Shown here: piece by piece, positions 35,226-44,772 of the stretch
Position numbering within the stretch: the stretch's first letter is position 1
Layout: each line of letters starts with the position of its first letter
DNA from: Gammaproteobacteria bacterium
Lineage (GTDB): Bacteria; Pseudomonadota; Gammaproteobacteria; Steroidobacterales; Steroidobacteraceae
Assembly: GCA_003132025.1 (NCBI GenBank)
Contig: PKWJ01000035.1
Span: 37,069 to 101,068 of the forward strand
Direction: 5' to 3'
DNA: 64,000 nt
Translations under genes and position numbers: made by a program
Notes under the pieces: generated by a model
The model's database searches: none
The model's input: only the letters and a program-made list of their open reading frames with translations
What the model was told of the DNA's origin: nothing

Positions 35226-37871
35226 ATGGAACATAAAATGCGTGCACGTCAGTTTGTCCTACCCGCGGCGATGCTCGGCGCCGCGCTGCTCGTGGCGTGT
35301 AGCACCAACGGCAGCGGCGGCTCGGTGACCATCGCCAACTCCCAGCCGCCCGATTCGCAGACCACCGACTTCGGTATTGCTTACATCAAACGCACCGTGC
35401 CGCCGCCCACCACGCCGGCGACCCAGGACGACCTGCGTTTGCGCCGCACTTTTATCCCGCAGGCCGACCTGTACCTGCTCAATCCAACGAGTGCCGGCGG
35501 CAATGAGGTCAACATCACCACGCGCGTGACCGCAACCGCCCCCAAGGGCACCTTCTACGATCTCAAGGATGTCGACGTCTCGAGCGACGGCACGCATGTA
35601 ATCTTTGCAATGCGCGGCCCGCTGACGCCTAACCAGCAGGACCTGAAGCCGCCGAACTGGAATATCTGGGAATACGTGGTGGCGACCGACTACCTGCACA
35701 CGCTGCTGCCGAGCTCGGATCCGCAGGGCACCGGTTCGCAATACATCTCACCGCACTATCTGCCCGACGGACGCATCCTGTTTGCCACCACGCGACAGAT
35801 CGGCGAGGGCGCGGTACTGCTGAATCAAGGCGAGCCGGAGTTCGAGGGACAAACCGAGGACTTGGACGAGTCGGCGTTTGTGCTGCACGTGATGAATCCC
35901 GACGGCAGCGACATGCACCAGATCACCTACAACCCGAGCCACGATGTCGATGCCACCGTCCTGAACAACGGCCGCGTGATGTGGAGCCGTTGGGATCACG
36001 CCAACGGCAACAGCGCCATCCACCTGTACACCAGCAACCCCGACGGCACCGACGTCGAACTTCTATATGGTCGCGGCAGCCACAACACGCTCAGCACCAA
36101 CCCCGGTGGATCCGATACCTGTCCGGCCGGTGAGGACTGCACGGTGCAGTTCGTGAAGACCCGTGAGCTGCCCGGCGGCCAGGTGCTGGCCCTGGTGCGT
36201 CCATTCGACGAGGCGAGTTACGGCGGCAATCTCATGATGATCGACGTCAACGACTACGTCGAGAACAACCAGGCTTACCCCGACACGGTGAACAACCTCG
36301 GCTATTCCACCACCAGCTTTGCCGAACAGCCGGCGACGCAGAATTCCGTGTTGACTGCGGTCAACACGACGGCGGACATCCCGGTGATCTCACCGGGCGG
36401 CCGCTTCTCCTCGGCGTTTCCGCTGTGGGACGGCACCGGGCGCATCCTGGTGACCTGGAGCGAATGCCGGCTGCAGGATACTAGCGGCACCATCCTGCCG
36501 TGCACCGCCGCCAACCTGACGGCCGCGAATGCGGCCAACGCGACGCTCACGGCAGCACCGGTGTTGTACAGTGCATGGATGTTCGATCCGGTCGCCGACA
36601 CCTTCAAGCCGATCGTGACGCCGACCGAGGGAGTGTTCGTCACCGACATCGTGGCGCTGCAACCGCGGCCCGCTCCCCCGGCGTACATCGCCGACAGCTA
36701 CACCACCGACACGTCGCCGGTGGGCATCATCGATATTCGCAGCGTCTACGACTGGGATGGCGCTGCATGGAGCGGCACCGGCGCCGGCGGCATCGCCGCC
36801 ATGGCGCAGACCGAAGCCGACCAGCGCCCGGCGCGCTTTCTGCGATTGGTGGAAGCGGTGGGTATTCCGAACAAGCAGACGCTGAATTTTGATCAACCGA
36901 CCGCATTCGGTGCCGCCGGCAATTACATGCGCCAGATTCTCGGTTACGTCCCGATCGAGCCGGACGGCTCGGTGCGCGTCACGGTGCCATCGAATGTGGC
37001 CTTTCAGGTTTCGGTGGTCGACGCCAATGCGCAGCAGATATTTCCGCTGCATGCCGCCTGGCTGCAGTTGTTGCCCGGGGAGGTGCTGAGCTGCAATGGC
37101 TGTCATGTGCCACCCGCGATGCAGACGCCGGTGGCCGGCGGCAGCTTCTATTCTCATGGCCGGCCGGGTACCTTCGCCTCCGCGTGGACCGGATCGACAT
37201 CGAGCGGTCCGTTCCCGGGCACACAGGGCTCGTACGCCACCTGCCCCGGCGAAACCATGGCCGAGGCACTGGTCGGCTACAATTGCGGCACCATGCCAGG
37301 CGCGGCGGCAACGCCGAGCGTCGAAGTTGTGTTCAACGACCCGTGGTTCGGCGGCGGCGTCGGCAATGAGCCGGTGCTGCTGTCCTATGACGATCCGACC
37401 TTCACCACGCCGCTGCCGACATCGCAGGCCTGCGCACTGCCGGGTGGCTGGACCTCGAACTGCCGCATCATCATCAGCTACCCGATCAACATCCAGCCGC
37501 TGTGGGACAAAGTCCGTGGCGCCAATACCTGCGTCAACTGCCATACTGCGTCTACCGCGGCCAGCGGCTATTTGGATCTGGCCGACGGCGCCTCGGCTAG
37601 CGATGCCAACCAGGACAACGCCTATCAGCAGCTGCTGCAGCCCTTCAGTGTCTCCACGACCAATCCCACCACCGGAGCGACCACGCAAACCGTCGTGCGC
37701 GGAGCGGAGTTCATTTCCGGCGACGCGCTCGACTCCCACTTCTTCCAGGTGTTCGCCACCGACGCCACGCATATCGGCCTGCTATCTCCCGCCGAGCTGC
37801 GCCTGCTGTCAGAATGGGTAGACATTGGCGCCCAGTACTACAACAATCCGTTCCTCGCTCCGCCGAATTGA
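35226..37871 (+). CDS. Lipoprotein resembling hydrazine synthase alpha subunit (two CxxCH)
   Basis: 881 residues. The lipobox LLVAC predicts a lipoprotein. The N-terminal half is a beta-propeller-like fold with WD40/TolB-type blades (SSDGTHVIFAMRG, YLPDGRILFATTR, LNNGRVMWSRWDH). Two CxxCH motifs lie in the C-terminal part: CNGCH at residues 623-627 and CVNCH at 769-773, spaced as in the alpha-subunit (HzsA-like) family of diheme proteins. The start at ATG 35226 has AGGA 6 nt upstream; ATG 35238 is also possible. Homologues of this fold occur in bacteria that do not make hydrazine, so the name describes ancestry only. Electron-transfer or redox-sensing role at the cell surface is inferred. Confidence 0.8.
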   Translation: MEHKMRARQFVLPAAMLGAALLVACSTNGSGGSVTIANSQPPDSQTTDFGIAYIKRTVPPPTTPATQDDLRLRRTFIPQADLYLLNPTSAGGNEVNITTRVTATAPKGTFYDLKDVDVSSDGTHVIFAMRGPLTPNQQDLKPPNWNIWEYVVATDYLHTLLPSSDPQGTGSQYISPHYLPDGRILFATTRQIGEGAVLLNQGEPEFEGQTEDLDESAFVLHVMNPDGSDMHQITYNPSHDVDATVLNNGRVMWSRWDHANGNSAIHLYTSNPDGTDVELLYGRGSHNTLSTNPGGSDTCPAGEDCTVQFVKTRELPGGQVLALVRPFDEASYGGNLMMIDVNDYVENNQAYPDTVNNLGYSTTSFAEQPATQNSVLTAVNTTADIPVISPGGRFSSAFPLWDGTGRILVTWSECRLQDTSGTILPCTAANLTAANAANATLTAAPVLYSAWMFDPVADTFKPIVTPTEGVFVTDIVALQPRPAPPAYIADSYTTDTSPVGIIDIRSVYDWDGAAWSGTGAGGIAAMAQTEADQRPARFLRLVEAVGIPNKQTLNFDQPTAFGAAGNYMRQILGYVPIEPDGSVRVTVPSNVAFQVSVVDANAQQIFPLHAAWLQLLPGEVLSCNGCHVPPAMQTPVAGGSFYSHGRPGTFASAWTGSTSSGPFPGTQGSYATCPGETMAEALVGYNCGTMPGAAATPSVEVVFNDPWFGGGVGNEPVLLSYDDPTFTTPLPTSQACALPGGWTSNCRIIISYPINIQPLWDKVRGANTCVNCHTASTAASGYLDLADGASASDANQDNAYQQLLQPFSVSTTNPTTGATTQTVVRGAEFISGDALDSHFFQVFATDATHIGLLSPAELRLLSEWVDIGAQYYNNPFLAPPN

Positions 37872-38607
37872 GTTCGGGATCGTGCTCGCGCTCTTGGCGT
37901 TGTCGCAGGCGATGACGCCGGCGCGCGCCGCGCGCGAACTGCTGCAGCTGTTTGTCACCCAGCCCTACCTGGAGCTGCATACCGGGCCTGGGCGGGGCTA
38001 CCCGGTCACGCAGGTGGTTGCCCGCGGCGAATCGGTGGACGTGCTGTTCCGCCGCACCGACTGGTTCAAGGTGCGCACCGAGCGCGGCGTAGAAGGCTGG
38101 GCCTCGGCCCGCGAGCTGACGCTGACCACACTGGCCGACGGCAGCCCGTTTCAGGTCAAGATGGGTGACCGCGCCGGCTTCGCCTCCCATCGCTGGGAGA
38201 GCGGCGTGTTTGCCGGCGACTACGCCGGCGCTACTTTGATTGCGGCCTTCGGTGCGCTGTCGATCACCGATAATCTGAAGATCGAGATCGGGGTGTCGCA
38301 GTACACCGGCAATGTTTCCGACGGCGAGCTGGTCGAGATCGGCCTGGCGCACGTGTTCATGCCCGAGTGGCGCTTCTCGCCGCTGGTCGATCTGGGTACC
38401 GGTTATCGATGGGTGCAGCCCAAGGCCACCTTGGCCACGCCCGTGGATCGCAGCGATGAGGTGGGGTATTACGGTGTCGGCGCCCGCTTCTATCTTACCC
38501 GGCGCTTCTTTCTGCGCGGCGACTTCCGCAAGTACGTCGTGTTCACCAGGACCAATGAAAACGAGGTCAACGAGGAATGGAGACTCGGATTCGGCTTCTT
38601 CTACTGA
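37825..38607 (+). CDS. Exported SH3-domain protein with C-terminal beta-barrel region
   Basis: 260 residues if started at TTG 37825, which gives a basic n-region (LRR) and signal helix ending PARA; a GTG at 37882 would remove the positive charge. Residues about 40-98 form a bacterial SH3 domain (LELHTGPGRGYPVTQVV, DWFKVRTERGVEGWAS) that may contact peptidoglycan. Residues about 105-260 are amphipathic beta strands ending in GFGFFY, with the terminal aromatic residue typical of outer-membrane barrels. It overlaps the HzsA-like gene by 47 nt and the next gene by 31 nt, so the three are translationally tied. Confidence 0.75.
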   Translation: MAPSTTTIRSSLRRIEFGIVLALLALSQAMTPARAARELLQLFVTQPYLELHTGPGRGYPVTQVVARGESVDVLFRRTDWFKVRTERGVEGWASARELTLTTLADGSPFQVKMGDRAGFASHRWESGVFAGDYAGATLIAAFGALSITDNLKIEIGVSQYTGNVSDGELVEIGLAHVFMPEWRFSPLVDLGTGYRWVQPKATLATPVDRSDEVGYYGVGARFYLTRRFFLRGDFRKYVVFTRTNENEVNEEWRLGFGFFY

Positions 38608-39278
38608 GCATCGCCGCAGCTGCCTCGAGCGGCTGCGCGTCGATGCATTGGCCCTGGCATCACCCCGAGCCCGATGCCGCGGCGACCGCGCCGTCCGGCA
38701 CGCAGGACGTGGACGCGCCGCCGCCGTCGGTTATCGAACCGCAGGTGGAGCGGCGTGAGGTCAAGGTACCGAAAATCGCCGCCAAGGACATCGAGCTGGG
38801 CGCCTATTACGGCGAGCTATCGATCCAGGACTTCGGCGCCCAGCCGGTCGCGGGCGGGCGCCTTGACTACCACATCAGCGAGGACCTGTTCGTCGAGGCG
38901 ACTTACGGGCGCGCCAAGGGCGGCCGCACCAGCTATGAGCTGCTGAGCGGCAACGTGCAACTACTTTCCGACGCTGAGAGACGCTTCACGTACTACAACC
39001 TGTCGCTGGGCTACAACTTGCTCCCGGGCGAGGTATTTATCGGTCGCAATCTCGCCATGACCAGCGCCCTATACATGATTGGTGGCATCGGCAACGTCCA
39101 ATTCGCCGGCGATCAGAACTTCGCCGTGAATTTCGGCGCCGGCTTTCGCGTGCTGCCGACCGATTGGCTGGCGCTGCATATCGACGTGCAGGACCTGGTG
39201 TTCAAGTCCAACGACATCGGGATCTACCAACTGAAGAACAATCTTCAGGCGACGATCGGCGCGTCCGTGTTCTTCTAG
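38577..39278 (+). CDS. Outer-membrane beta-barrel protein with lipobox
   Basis: 233 residues with a short signal peptide and a lipobox-like SSGC (Cys20), followed by a His/Trp/Pro-rich segment (HWPWHHPEP) and then antiparallel beta strands to the C-terminal SVFF. It resembles the beta-barrel family common in myxobacteria (TIGR04565-type). It may pair with the preceding SH3/barrel protein. GAGG lies very close to the ATG at 38577, so translation is likely coupled to the overlapping upstream gene. The His-rich patch after the lipid anchor could bind metal. Confidence 0.75.
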   Translation: METRIRLLLLSIAAAASSGCASMHWPWHHPEPDAAATAPSGTQDVDAPPPSVIEPQVERREVKVPKIAAKDIELGAYYGELSIQDFGAQPVAGGRLDYHISEDLFVEATYGRAKGGRTSYELLSGNVQLLSDAERRFTYYNLSLGYNLLPGEVFIGRNLAMTSALYMIGGIGNVQFAGDQNFAVNFGAGFRVLPTDWLALHIDVQDLVFKSNDIGIYQLKNNLQATIGASVFF

Positions 39279-39323
39279 CGAACTTGCGCCGCAGGCGCCA
39301 GATCGCATTGAATGGAGGCAGTC

Positions 39324-39833
39324 ATGAAAGCTGACACGTTTAAGGTCTCTGTGCTGTTACTGGGCCTTGCGCTGCCGCTTGCGCCGGCCATGCCGGCGGC
39401 GAACGTGACCGCGGGTGCCCCGGCCGCCGCATTCCAGCTGCCGGCAGCCGCCGGCGACCCGGTAAGCCTGGCGGGACTCAAGGGCCAGGTGGTGCTGATC
39501 AACTTCTGGGCCAGCTGGTGCGGCCCGTGCCGGCAGGAGATGCCGATACTCGATCAGCTGTACCGCAAGTACAAGGCCGCCGGTTTCACGCTGCTGGGTG
39601 TGAACGTCGAACCGAAATCCGCCGATGCGCTTGGATTTCTCAAGGGAACTCCTGTCTCTTTTCCGATACTGTTCGACACCCAAAGCAAGGTCAGTACCCT
39701 GTATGAAGTGTCTGGCATGCCGAGCACCGTGATCGTGGATCGCAAGGGCACCGTGCGTTACGTGCACCATGGCTACAAACCCGGCGATGAAAGCGACTAT
39801 CAGGATCAGATCCGCACCCTGCTGCGCGAGTGA
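39324..39833 (+). CDS. Exported TlpA/ResA-type thioredoxin
   Basis: 169 residues with a signal peptide (about 1-29, MPAANVTA) and a thioredoxin domain whose active site is FWASWCGPCR (Cys66, Cys69). The cis-Pro loop is SGMPSTVIVDR. WCGPC is the standard reducing pair, unlike the CSVC protein at 28915-29457. GGAGG 5 nt before the ATG at 39324 sets the start. A role in keeping heme-site cysteines or its small Cys-tailed neighbour reduced in the periplasm is inferred from context. 19 nt before the DUF4266 gene. Confidence 0.88.
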   Translation: MKADTFKVSVLLLGLALPLAPAMPAANVTAGAPAAAFQLPAAAGDPVSLAGLKGQVVLINFWASWCGPCRQEMPILDQLYRKYKAAGFTLLGVNVEPKSADALGFLKGTPVSFPILFDTQSKVSTLYEVSGMPSTVIVDRKGTVRYVHHGYKPGDESDYQDQIRTLLRE

Positions 39834-39852
39834 TCCGGCCGCGGGAGTGATG

Positions 39853-40107
39853 ATGTCGAAGATGCATTGCCGGAGGATCGCATCGGCGCTGCTGCTGGGT
39901 AGCATGCTGCTTGGTAGCATACTGCTGGCTGGTTGCAGCCCGATCCAGCCCTGGGTCAAACCGTATGAGCGCGAGCACCTGGCCGACCCGATCATGTCGT
40001 TCGACCGCAATCCGATCTCAGCCAGTTACCTCGATCATGTATTCGAGGTGCGCGAAGGCGCCCACGGCGCCACCGGCAGCGTCGGTGGCGGATGCGGCTG
40101 CAACTAG
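39853..40107 (+). CDS. DUF4266 small lipoprotein with Gly/Cys C-terminus
   Basis: 84 residues. Lipobox LLAGC with Cys28 as lipid site, a duplicated signal core (LLGSM then LLGSI), and a conserved middle of the form YEREHLADPIM...YLDHVFEVREG. The C-terminus is GGGCGCN, a hallmark of DUF4266. The two Cys in a Gly-rich tail could bind metal or be modified. It sits between TlpA and DUF3570, and from memory DUF4266, DUF3570, TlpA-type and apbE genes often cluster in other proteobacteria. Here apbE is 38 kb away. GGGAG lies 5 nt before the ATG at 39853. Function unknown. Confidence 0.85.
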   Translation: MSKMHCRRIASALLLGSMLLGSILLAGCSPIQPWVKPYEREHLADPIMSFDRNPISASYLDHVFEVREGAHGATGSVGGGCGCN

Positions 40108-40149
40108 CGCCACGCCGCTCGTGAGCGACCCCCGGACAAGCTGCACGTG

Positions 40150-41304
40150 ATGACGCGGTTTCATCTGCGGGCGCGCTGGCTGGCCGCGGCGGTGTTTGGG
40201 CTGGGCGCCGTCGGCCGGGCCGACGTGCTGCCCGAAGATCGCACCGATCTGCTCTACCACCGCTACGACGGCGGCGGCCTGACCGTCCAGGGACCCTCGG
40301 TGCTGGTGCGAAAGAAATTTGGCGATTCGTTTTCGATGTCCTATCAGTACTACGAGGACCTGATCTCCAGCGCTTCGATCGACGTGGTATCGCAGGCCAG
40401 CCCCTATAAGGAAAAGCGCACCCAGAACAACCTGGGCTTCGACTATCTGCACGGCAACACGCTCTACAGCATCGGCTTCATCAACAGCAACGAGCCGGAT
40501 TACAAATCCAACACCGCATTCTTCTCGATCAGCCAGAGCATGTTCGGCGATCTGACCACCATATCGATGGGTTTCACGCGCGGCTGGGACAAGGTCGGGG
40601 AAGTCGACAAGGGCGTATTCCAGAAGTATGTCGGCACCGCCGACCATCGCAACTGGTCGGTCGGCCTGTCGCAGGTGCTGACACGCAACCTGCTGCTGGG
40701 GCTGAACTTCGAGGCCGACGAGAGCGACGGCTACCTGCAGAACCCCTATCGCGGAGTGCGCTTCATCGACCCGGATGTCGCGCGCGGCTACGCCTTCGGG
40801 CCGGCGATATCGCCCAATACCCGCACCGGCGATGCCGGCTCGGCGCAGCTCAAGTACTACCTGCCATGGCACGCCGCCGTGGACGGCAACTACCGCCTCT
40901 ATAGCGACACCTGGGGCGTCCTGGCCAATACCGTCAAGGTCGGCTACACGCAGTCGCTGTTCACGGACTGGACGCTCGAGGCCAATGCGCGCTACTACTG
41001 GCAGCGGCATGCCACTTTTTACAGCGACCTGTTTCCATATGAGAATTCGCAGAATTTCATGTCCCGCGATCGCGAGCTGGCTCAGTTTCACAGCCTGACC
41101 CTCGGGATGGGTGCCAGCTGGGAGTTCCATCCGCCCTGGCCGCACTGGGTGGATAAGGGGACGTTGAATCTCAACCTGGATCACATGCGCATCGACTACC
41201 AGGACTTCCACAACAATCTGATCCCGAGCCCCATTCCCGGGGACGAGCCGCTCTACACACTCGACGCCAACGTCATGCAGTTCTTTATTTCCTTCTGGTA
41301 CTGA
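40150..41304 (+). CDS. DUF3570 outer-membrane beta-barrel protein
   Basis: 384 residues with a signal peptide (about 1-23). The rest is antiparallel beta strands with many aromatic residues, starting ADVLPEDRTDLLYHRYDGGGLTVQGP and ending FFISFWY, a barrel-type terminus. This is the DUF3570 family pattern. It should be an outer-membrane channel or assembly factor for the DUF4266 lipoprotein coded just upstream. ATG at 40150 is used rather than the GTG just before it. Last gene of the plus-strand redox/envelope run that starts at 35226. Confidence 0.85.
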   Translation: MTRFHLRARWLAAAVFGLGAVGRADVLPEDRTDLLYHRYDGGGLTVQGPSVLVRKKFGDSFSMSYQYYEDLISSASIDVVSQASPYKEKRTQNNLGFDYLHGNTLYSIGFINSNEPDYKSNTAFFSISQSMFGDLTTISMGFTRGWDKVGEVDKGVFQKYVGTADHRNWSVGLSQVLTRNLLLGLNFEADESDGYLQNPYRGVRFIDPDVARGYAFGPAISPNTRTGDAGSAQLKYYLPWHAAVDGNYRLYSDTWGVLANTVKVGYTQSLFTDWTLEANARYYWQRHATFYSDLFPYENSQNFMSRDRELAQFHSLTLGMGASWEFHPPWPHWVDKGTLNLNLDHMRIDYQDFHNNLIPSPIPGDEPLYTLDANVMQFFISFWY

Positions 41305-41347
41305 ACGATCATCCGCCCCTTAGGCTCAAAAGCCCTGGAGGCGAATC

Positions 41348-42175
41348 ATGATCCGAAGCAATTTCCTGTTGGCGATCCTTTCCGTTGTCACCCTCGCGGC
41401 ACCCTGGCAGGGGGCGCTGGCGCAGAGCGGCGAACCCTCGCGCGAGGAGGCGACCTTGATCACCGCGACCCAGGTGCTGGAGGAGCTGGCCGCCACCCCG
41501 GACCAGAAGGTGCCGGACTGGCTGATGCAACGCGCCTACGGCGTGGCGGTAGTGCCCGAAGTCATCAAGGGGGCGTTCTTCTTCGGCGGCCGCTACGGCA
41601 ATGGCGTGCTGACCGTGCGCGATGCCACCTCCGGCCAATTCAGCAATCCGATATTCATCCGCCTGGGCGGTGGCAGCTTCGGCGCGCAGATCGGCGCCAG
41701 CTCGACCGACGTGGTGCTGGTATTCGTGACCCCGCGCAGCGTGGAGAACTTCGCGCGCGGCCAGTTCACGCTCGGCGGCGACGTCTCGGTGGCCGCCGGA
41801 CCGGTGGGCCGCCAGAGCGAGGCCGCGGCCGGCAAAGCCGCCGAGATCTACTCCTATTCGCGCTCGCGTGGCCTGTTTGCCGGAGTCGCGCTCGACGGCA
41901 CCGTAGTCGCATTCGATCGCAGAGGCAATCGTGCGTTCTACAACGATGACGACGTGACCACCTCGATGATCACCCGCAATAAGGTGACCACGCATTCGGA
42001 GTCGGCACGACGCTTCATCGCCGCCGTAGCCACCGGCACTAACACTTCGCCCGCACCGGCGCCGGCAGCCGCAGCGCCGCCGCCGCCTGCCGCAGCCCCG
42101 ACCGGTCCCGCCAGCGCCGGCGACGTGCACACGTTCCCGATGGAAGACTCACATCCAGGTGGCGAGCCGCATTAG
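41348..42175 (+). CDS. Exported SYLF-domain (Ysc84-like) protein
   Basis: 275 residues with a signal peptide (GALAQ) and the lipid-binding SYLF domain from about residue 30 to 200 (GVAVVPEVIKGAFFFGGRYGNGV, GGGSFGAQIGASSTDVVLVF). A Pro/Ala-rich tail closes the protein. GGAGG lies 9 nt before the ATG. Bacterial SYLF proteins are periplasmic or lipid-associated with poorly known roles. 44 nt after the DUF3570 gene, so it may share its transcript. The ABC exporter genes follow on the same strand. Confidence 0.88.
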   Translation: MIRSNFLLAILSVVTLAAPWQGALAQSGEPSREEATLITATQVLEELAATPDQKVPDWLMQRAYGVAVVPEVIKGAFFFGGRYGNGVLTVRDATSGQFSNPIFIRLGGGSFGAQIGASSTDVVLVFVTPRSVENFARGQFTLGGDVSVAAGPVGRQSEAAAGKAAEIYSYSRSRGLFAGVALDGTVVAFDRRGNRAFYNDDDVTTSMITRNKVTTHSESARRFIAAVATGTNTSPAPAPAAAAPPPPAAAPTGPASAGDVHTFPMEDSHPGGEPH

Positions 42176-42214
42176 CGCGGCACTGGCGATCGTCGGCCGC
42201 GAGCCCCGCGGCGC

Positions 42215-43077
<863 letters not shown>

Positions 43078-43081
<4 letters not shown>

Positions 43082-43881
43082 ATCTGCGCCCGATCGCCGC
43101 CATTGCGCTGCGCCAGTTCTATCTGCTGCGCAGCAGCCCGACGCGGGTGCTGCCGATGATCGCCTGGGTGGCGATCGACATCATCCTGTGGGGTTTCATT
43201 TCGCGCTACCTGAACACCGTCGCTTCCACCGGCGTCAACTTCATATCAAGCCTGCTCGGCGCGGTGCTGTTCTGGGATTTCTTCACCCGGGTGATGCAGG
43301 GCGTGACCATGGCATTCTTCGAGGACGTCTGGTCGCGCAATTTCATCAACGTCTTTGCCACCCCGCTGCTGATCTCCGAATATCTCACCGGCCTGGTGCT
43401 CACCGGCATTGCGACTAGTCTGGTCGGATTGATAGTGATGCTGGTGCTCGCCACCTGGCTGTTCGGGCTGCCGTTCTTCTCGCTGGGAGTGCTACTGCTG
43501 CCGTTCCTGCTGGTGCTGTTCCTGTTCGGCATTGCACTCGGGGTGCTGGCAAGCGCCATGGTGCTGCGGCTTGGGCCGGCCTCGGAATGGCTGGTGTGGC
43601 CGATCCCGGCGCTGCTGTCGCCATTCGTCGGTGTGTTCTATCCGCTGTCGACCCTGCCGGCCTGGATGCGCGCCGTCGGTCATCTGCTGCCGCCGTCCTA
43701 CGTGTTTGAAAACATGCGCTCGGTGGTCGGCGGCCATGGCTACTCCGGCAGCGGGCTGCTGACCGGCATCGCGCTGGCGCTGCTGGATATCCTGCTGGCG
43801 GCGTGGTTGTTCACATCGATCTACCGCTACGCGGTACGTAGCGGGTTGCTGGCGCGCTACGCCGCCGAGAGTGTCAGTTAG
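43078..43881 (+). CDS. ABC-2 type exporter, permease
   Basis: 267 residues with six membrane helices in the ABC-2/NodJ arrangement: helices near 22-42, 53-75, 100-125, 137-160, 168-190 and 232-255. The short periplasmic loop contains PLSTLPAWMRAVGHLLPPSYVFENMR, typical of ABC-2 permeases just before the last helices. It overlaps the ATPase gene by 4 nt, so the two form one transporter. No periplasmic binding protein is present, which fits export. Confidence 0.9.
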
Positions 43882-43893
43882 CCTTAGCCCGCC

Positions 43894-44769
43894 ATGAGCA
43901 ACCTAGGTCTATATACCGCCGCCGTTCTGATCTGGGGCTCGACCTGGCTGGTAATCAAGTTTCAACTCGGGGTGGTATCACCGGTGGTGTCGGTGGTGTG
44001 GCGCTTCGCATTGGCGGGGTTGATGCTGCTGGCCTACTCCGCCATGAGACGCCGGCCGCTTGGCTTCAGCGCGCGCGATCACCTGTGGATTGCGCTGCAG
44101 GGAATACTGATGTTCGGGCTGAACTACGTCGGCGTCTACGTGGCCGAGCAGGTTCTGACTTCGGGCCTGGTCGCGGTGATATTCTCACTCGTGGTCGCGA
44201 TGAACGCCGTGGGCATGTGGGTGTTCTTTTCCAAGCCGATCCGCATCAGCACCATCGCCGCCGCAATCATCGGTGTCGCGGGAGTTGCGCTGGTGTTCTG
44301 GCCGGAGATGCACGGCTTGTCCAGTTCGCCTGAGGAGCTGCGCGGGCTGGCGGTAGCAGTGGCAGCCACGGCCATCGCATCGCTGGGCAACATGGTGGCC
44401 ACACGCATTCACCGGCGACAGCTGCCGGTGTTGCAGATCAACGCCTGGGCGATGCTGTACGCGGCCGTTGTTGTCGCCCTGATTGCGCTGGCGAGCGGTC
44501 AGCGTTTCAGCTTTGATCCCTCCTGGTCCTATGTCACCTCGCTGCTCTATCTTTCGCTGTTCGGTTCGGCGCTCGCGTTCGGCGCCTATGTCACGCTTAT
44601 CCGGCGCATCGGTGCCGATCGCGCGTCCTATACTGCCGTGGCCATTCCCGTGGTCGCGCTGCTGCTATCGAGCCTGTTCGAGCAGCTGCGCTGGCAGTTC
44701 GCGACCTTCGCCGGAGTCGCACTGTGCGTGGCCGGCAACGTAATGATGCTGCGGCGCCGCCCGGAATAG
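43894..44769 (+). CDS. DMT-superfamily (EamA) transporter
   Basis: 291 residues, ten predicted membrane helices in two EamA repeats (about 5-130 and 150-285). Starts with the usual LYTAAVLIWGSTWLVIKFQLG motif. Substrate cannot be inferred; relatives export amino acids or other metabolites. It is 12 nt after the ABC permease and 3 nt before the rhomboid gene, so it is probably part of a plus-strand operon. Confidence 0.88.
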   Translation: MSNLGLYTAAVLIWGSTWLVIKFQLGVVSPVVSVVWRFALAGLMLLAYSAMRRRPLGFSARDHLWIALQGILMFGLNYVGVYVAEQVLTSGLVAVIFSLVVAMNAVGMWVFFSKPIRISTIAAAIIGVAGVALVFWPEMHGLSSSPEELRGLAVAVAATAIASLGNMVATRIHRRQLPVLQINAWAMLYAAVVVALIALASGQRFSFDPSWSYVTSLLYLSLFGSALAFGAYVTLIRRIGADRASYTAVAIPVVALLLSSLFEQLRWQFATFAGVALCVAGNVMMLRRRPE

Positions 44770-44772
44770 CGC

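Noticed and set aside
35226..37871. Hydrazine synthesis (anammox) capability
   Set aside because: Only one HzsA-like gene, none of the other subunits or dehydrogenases; similarity is best read as shared fold.
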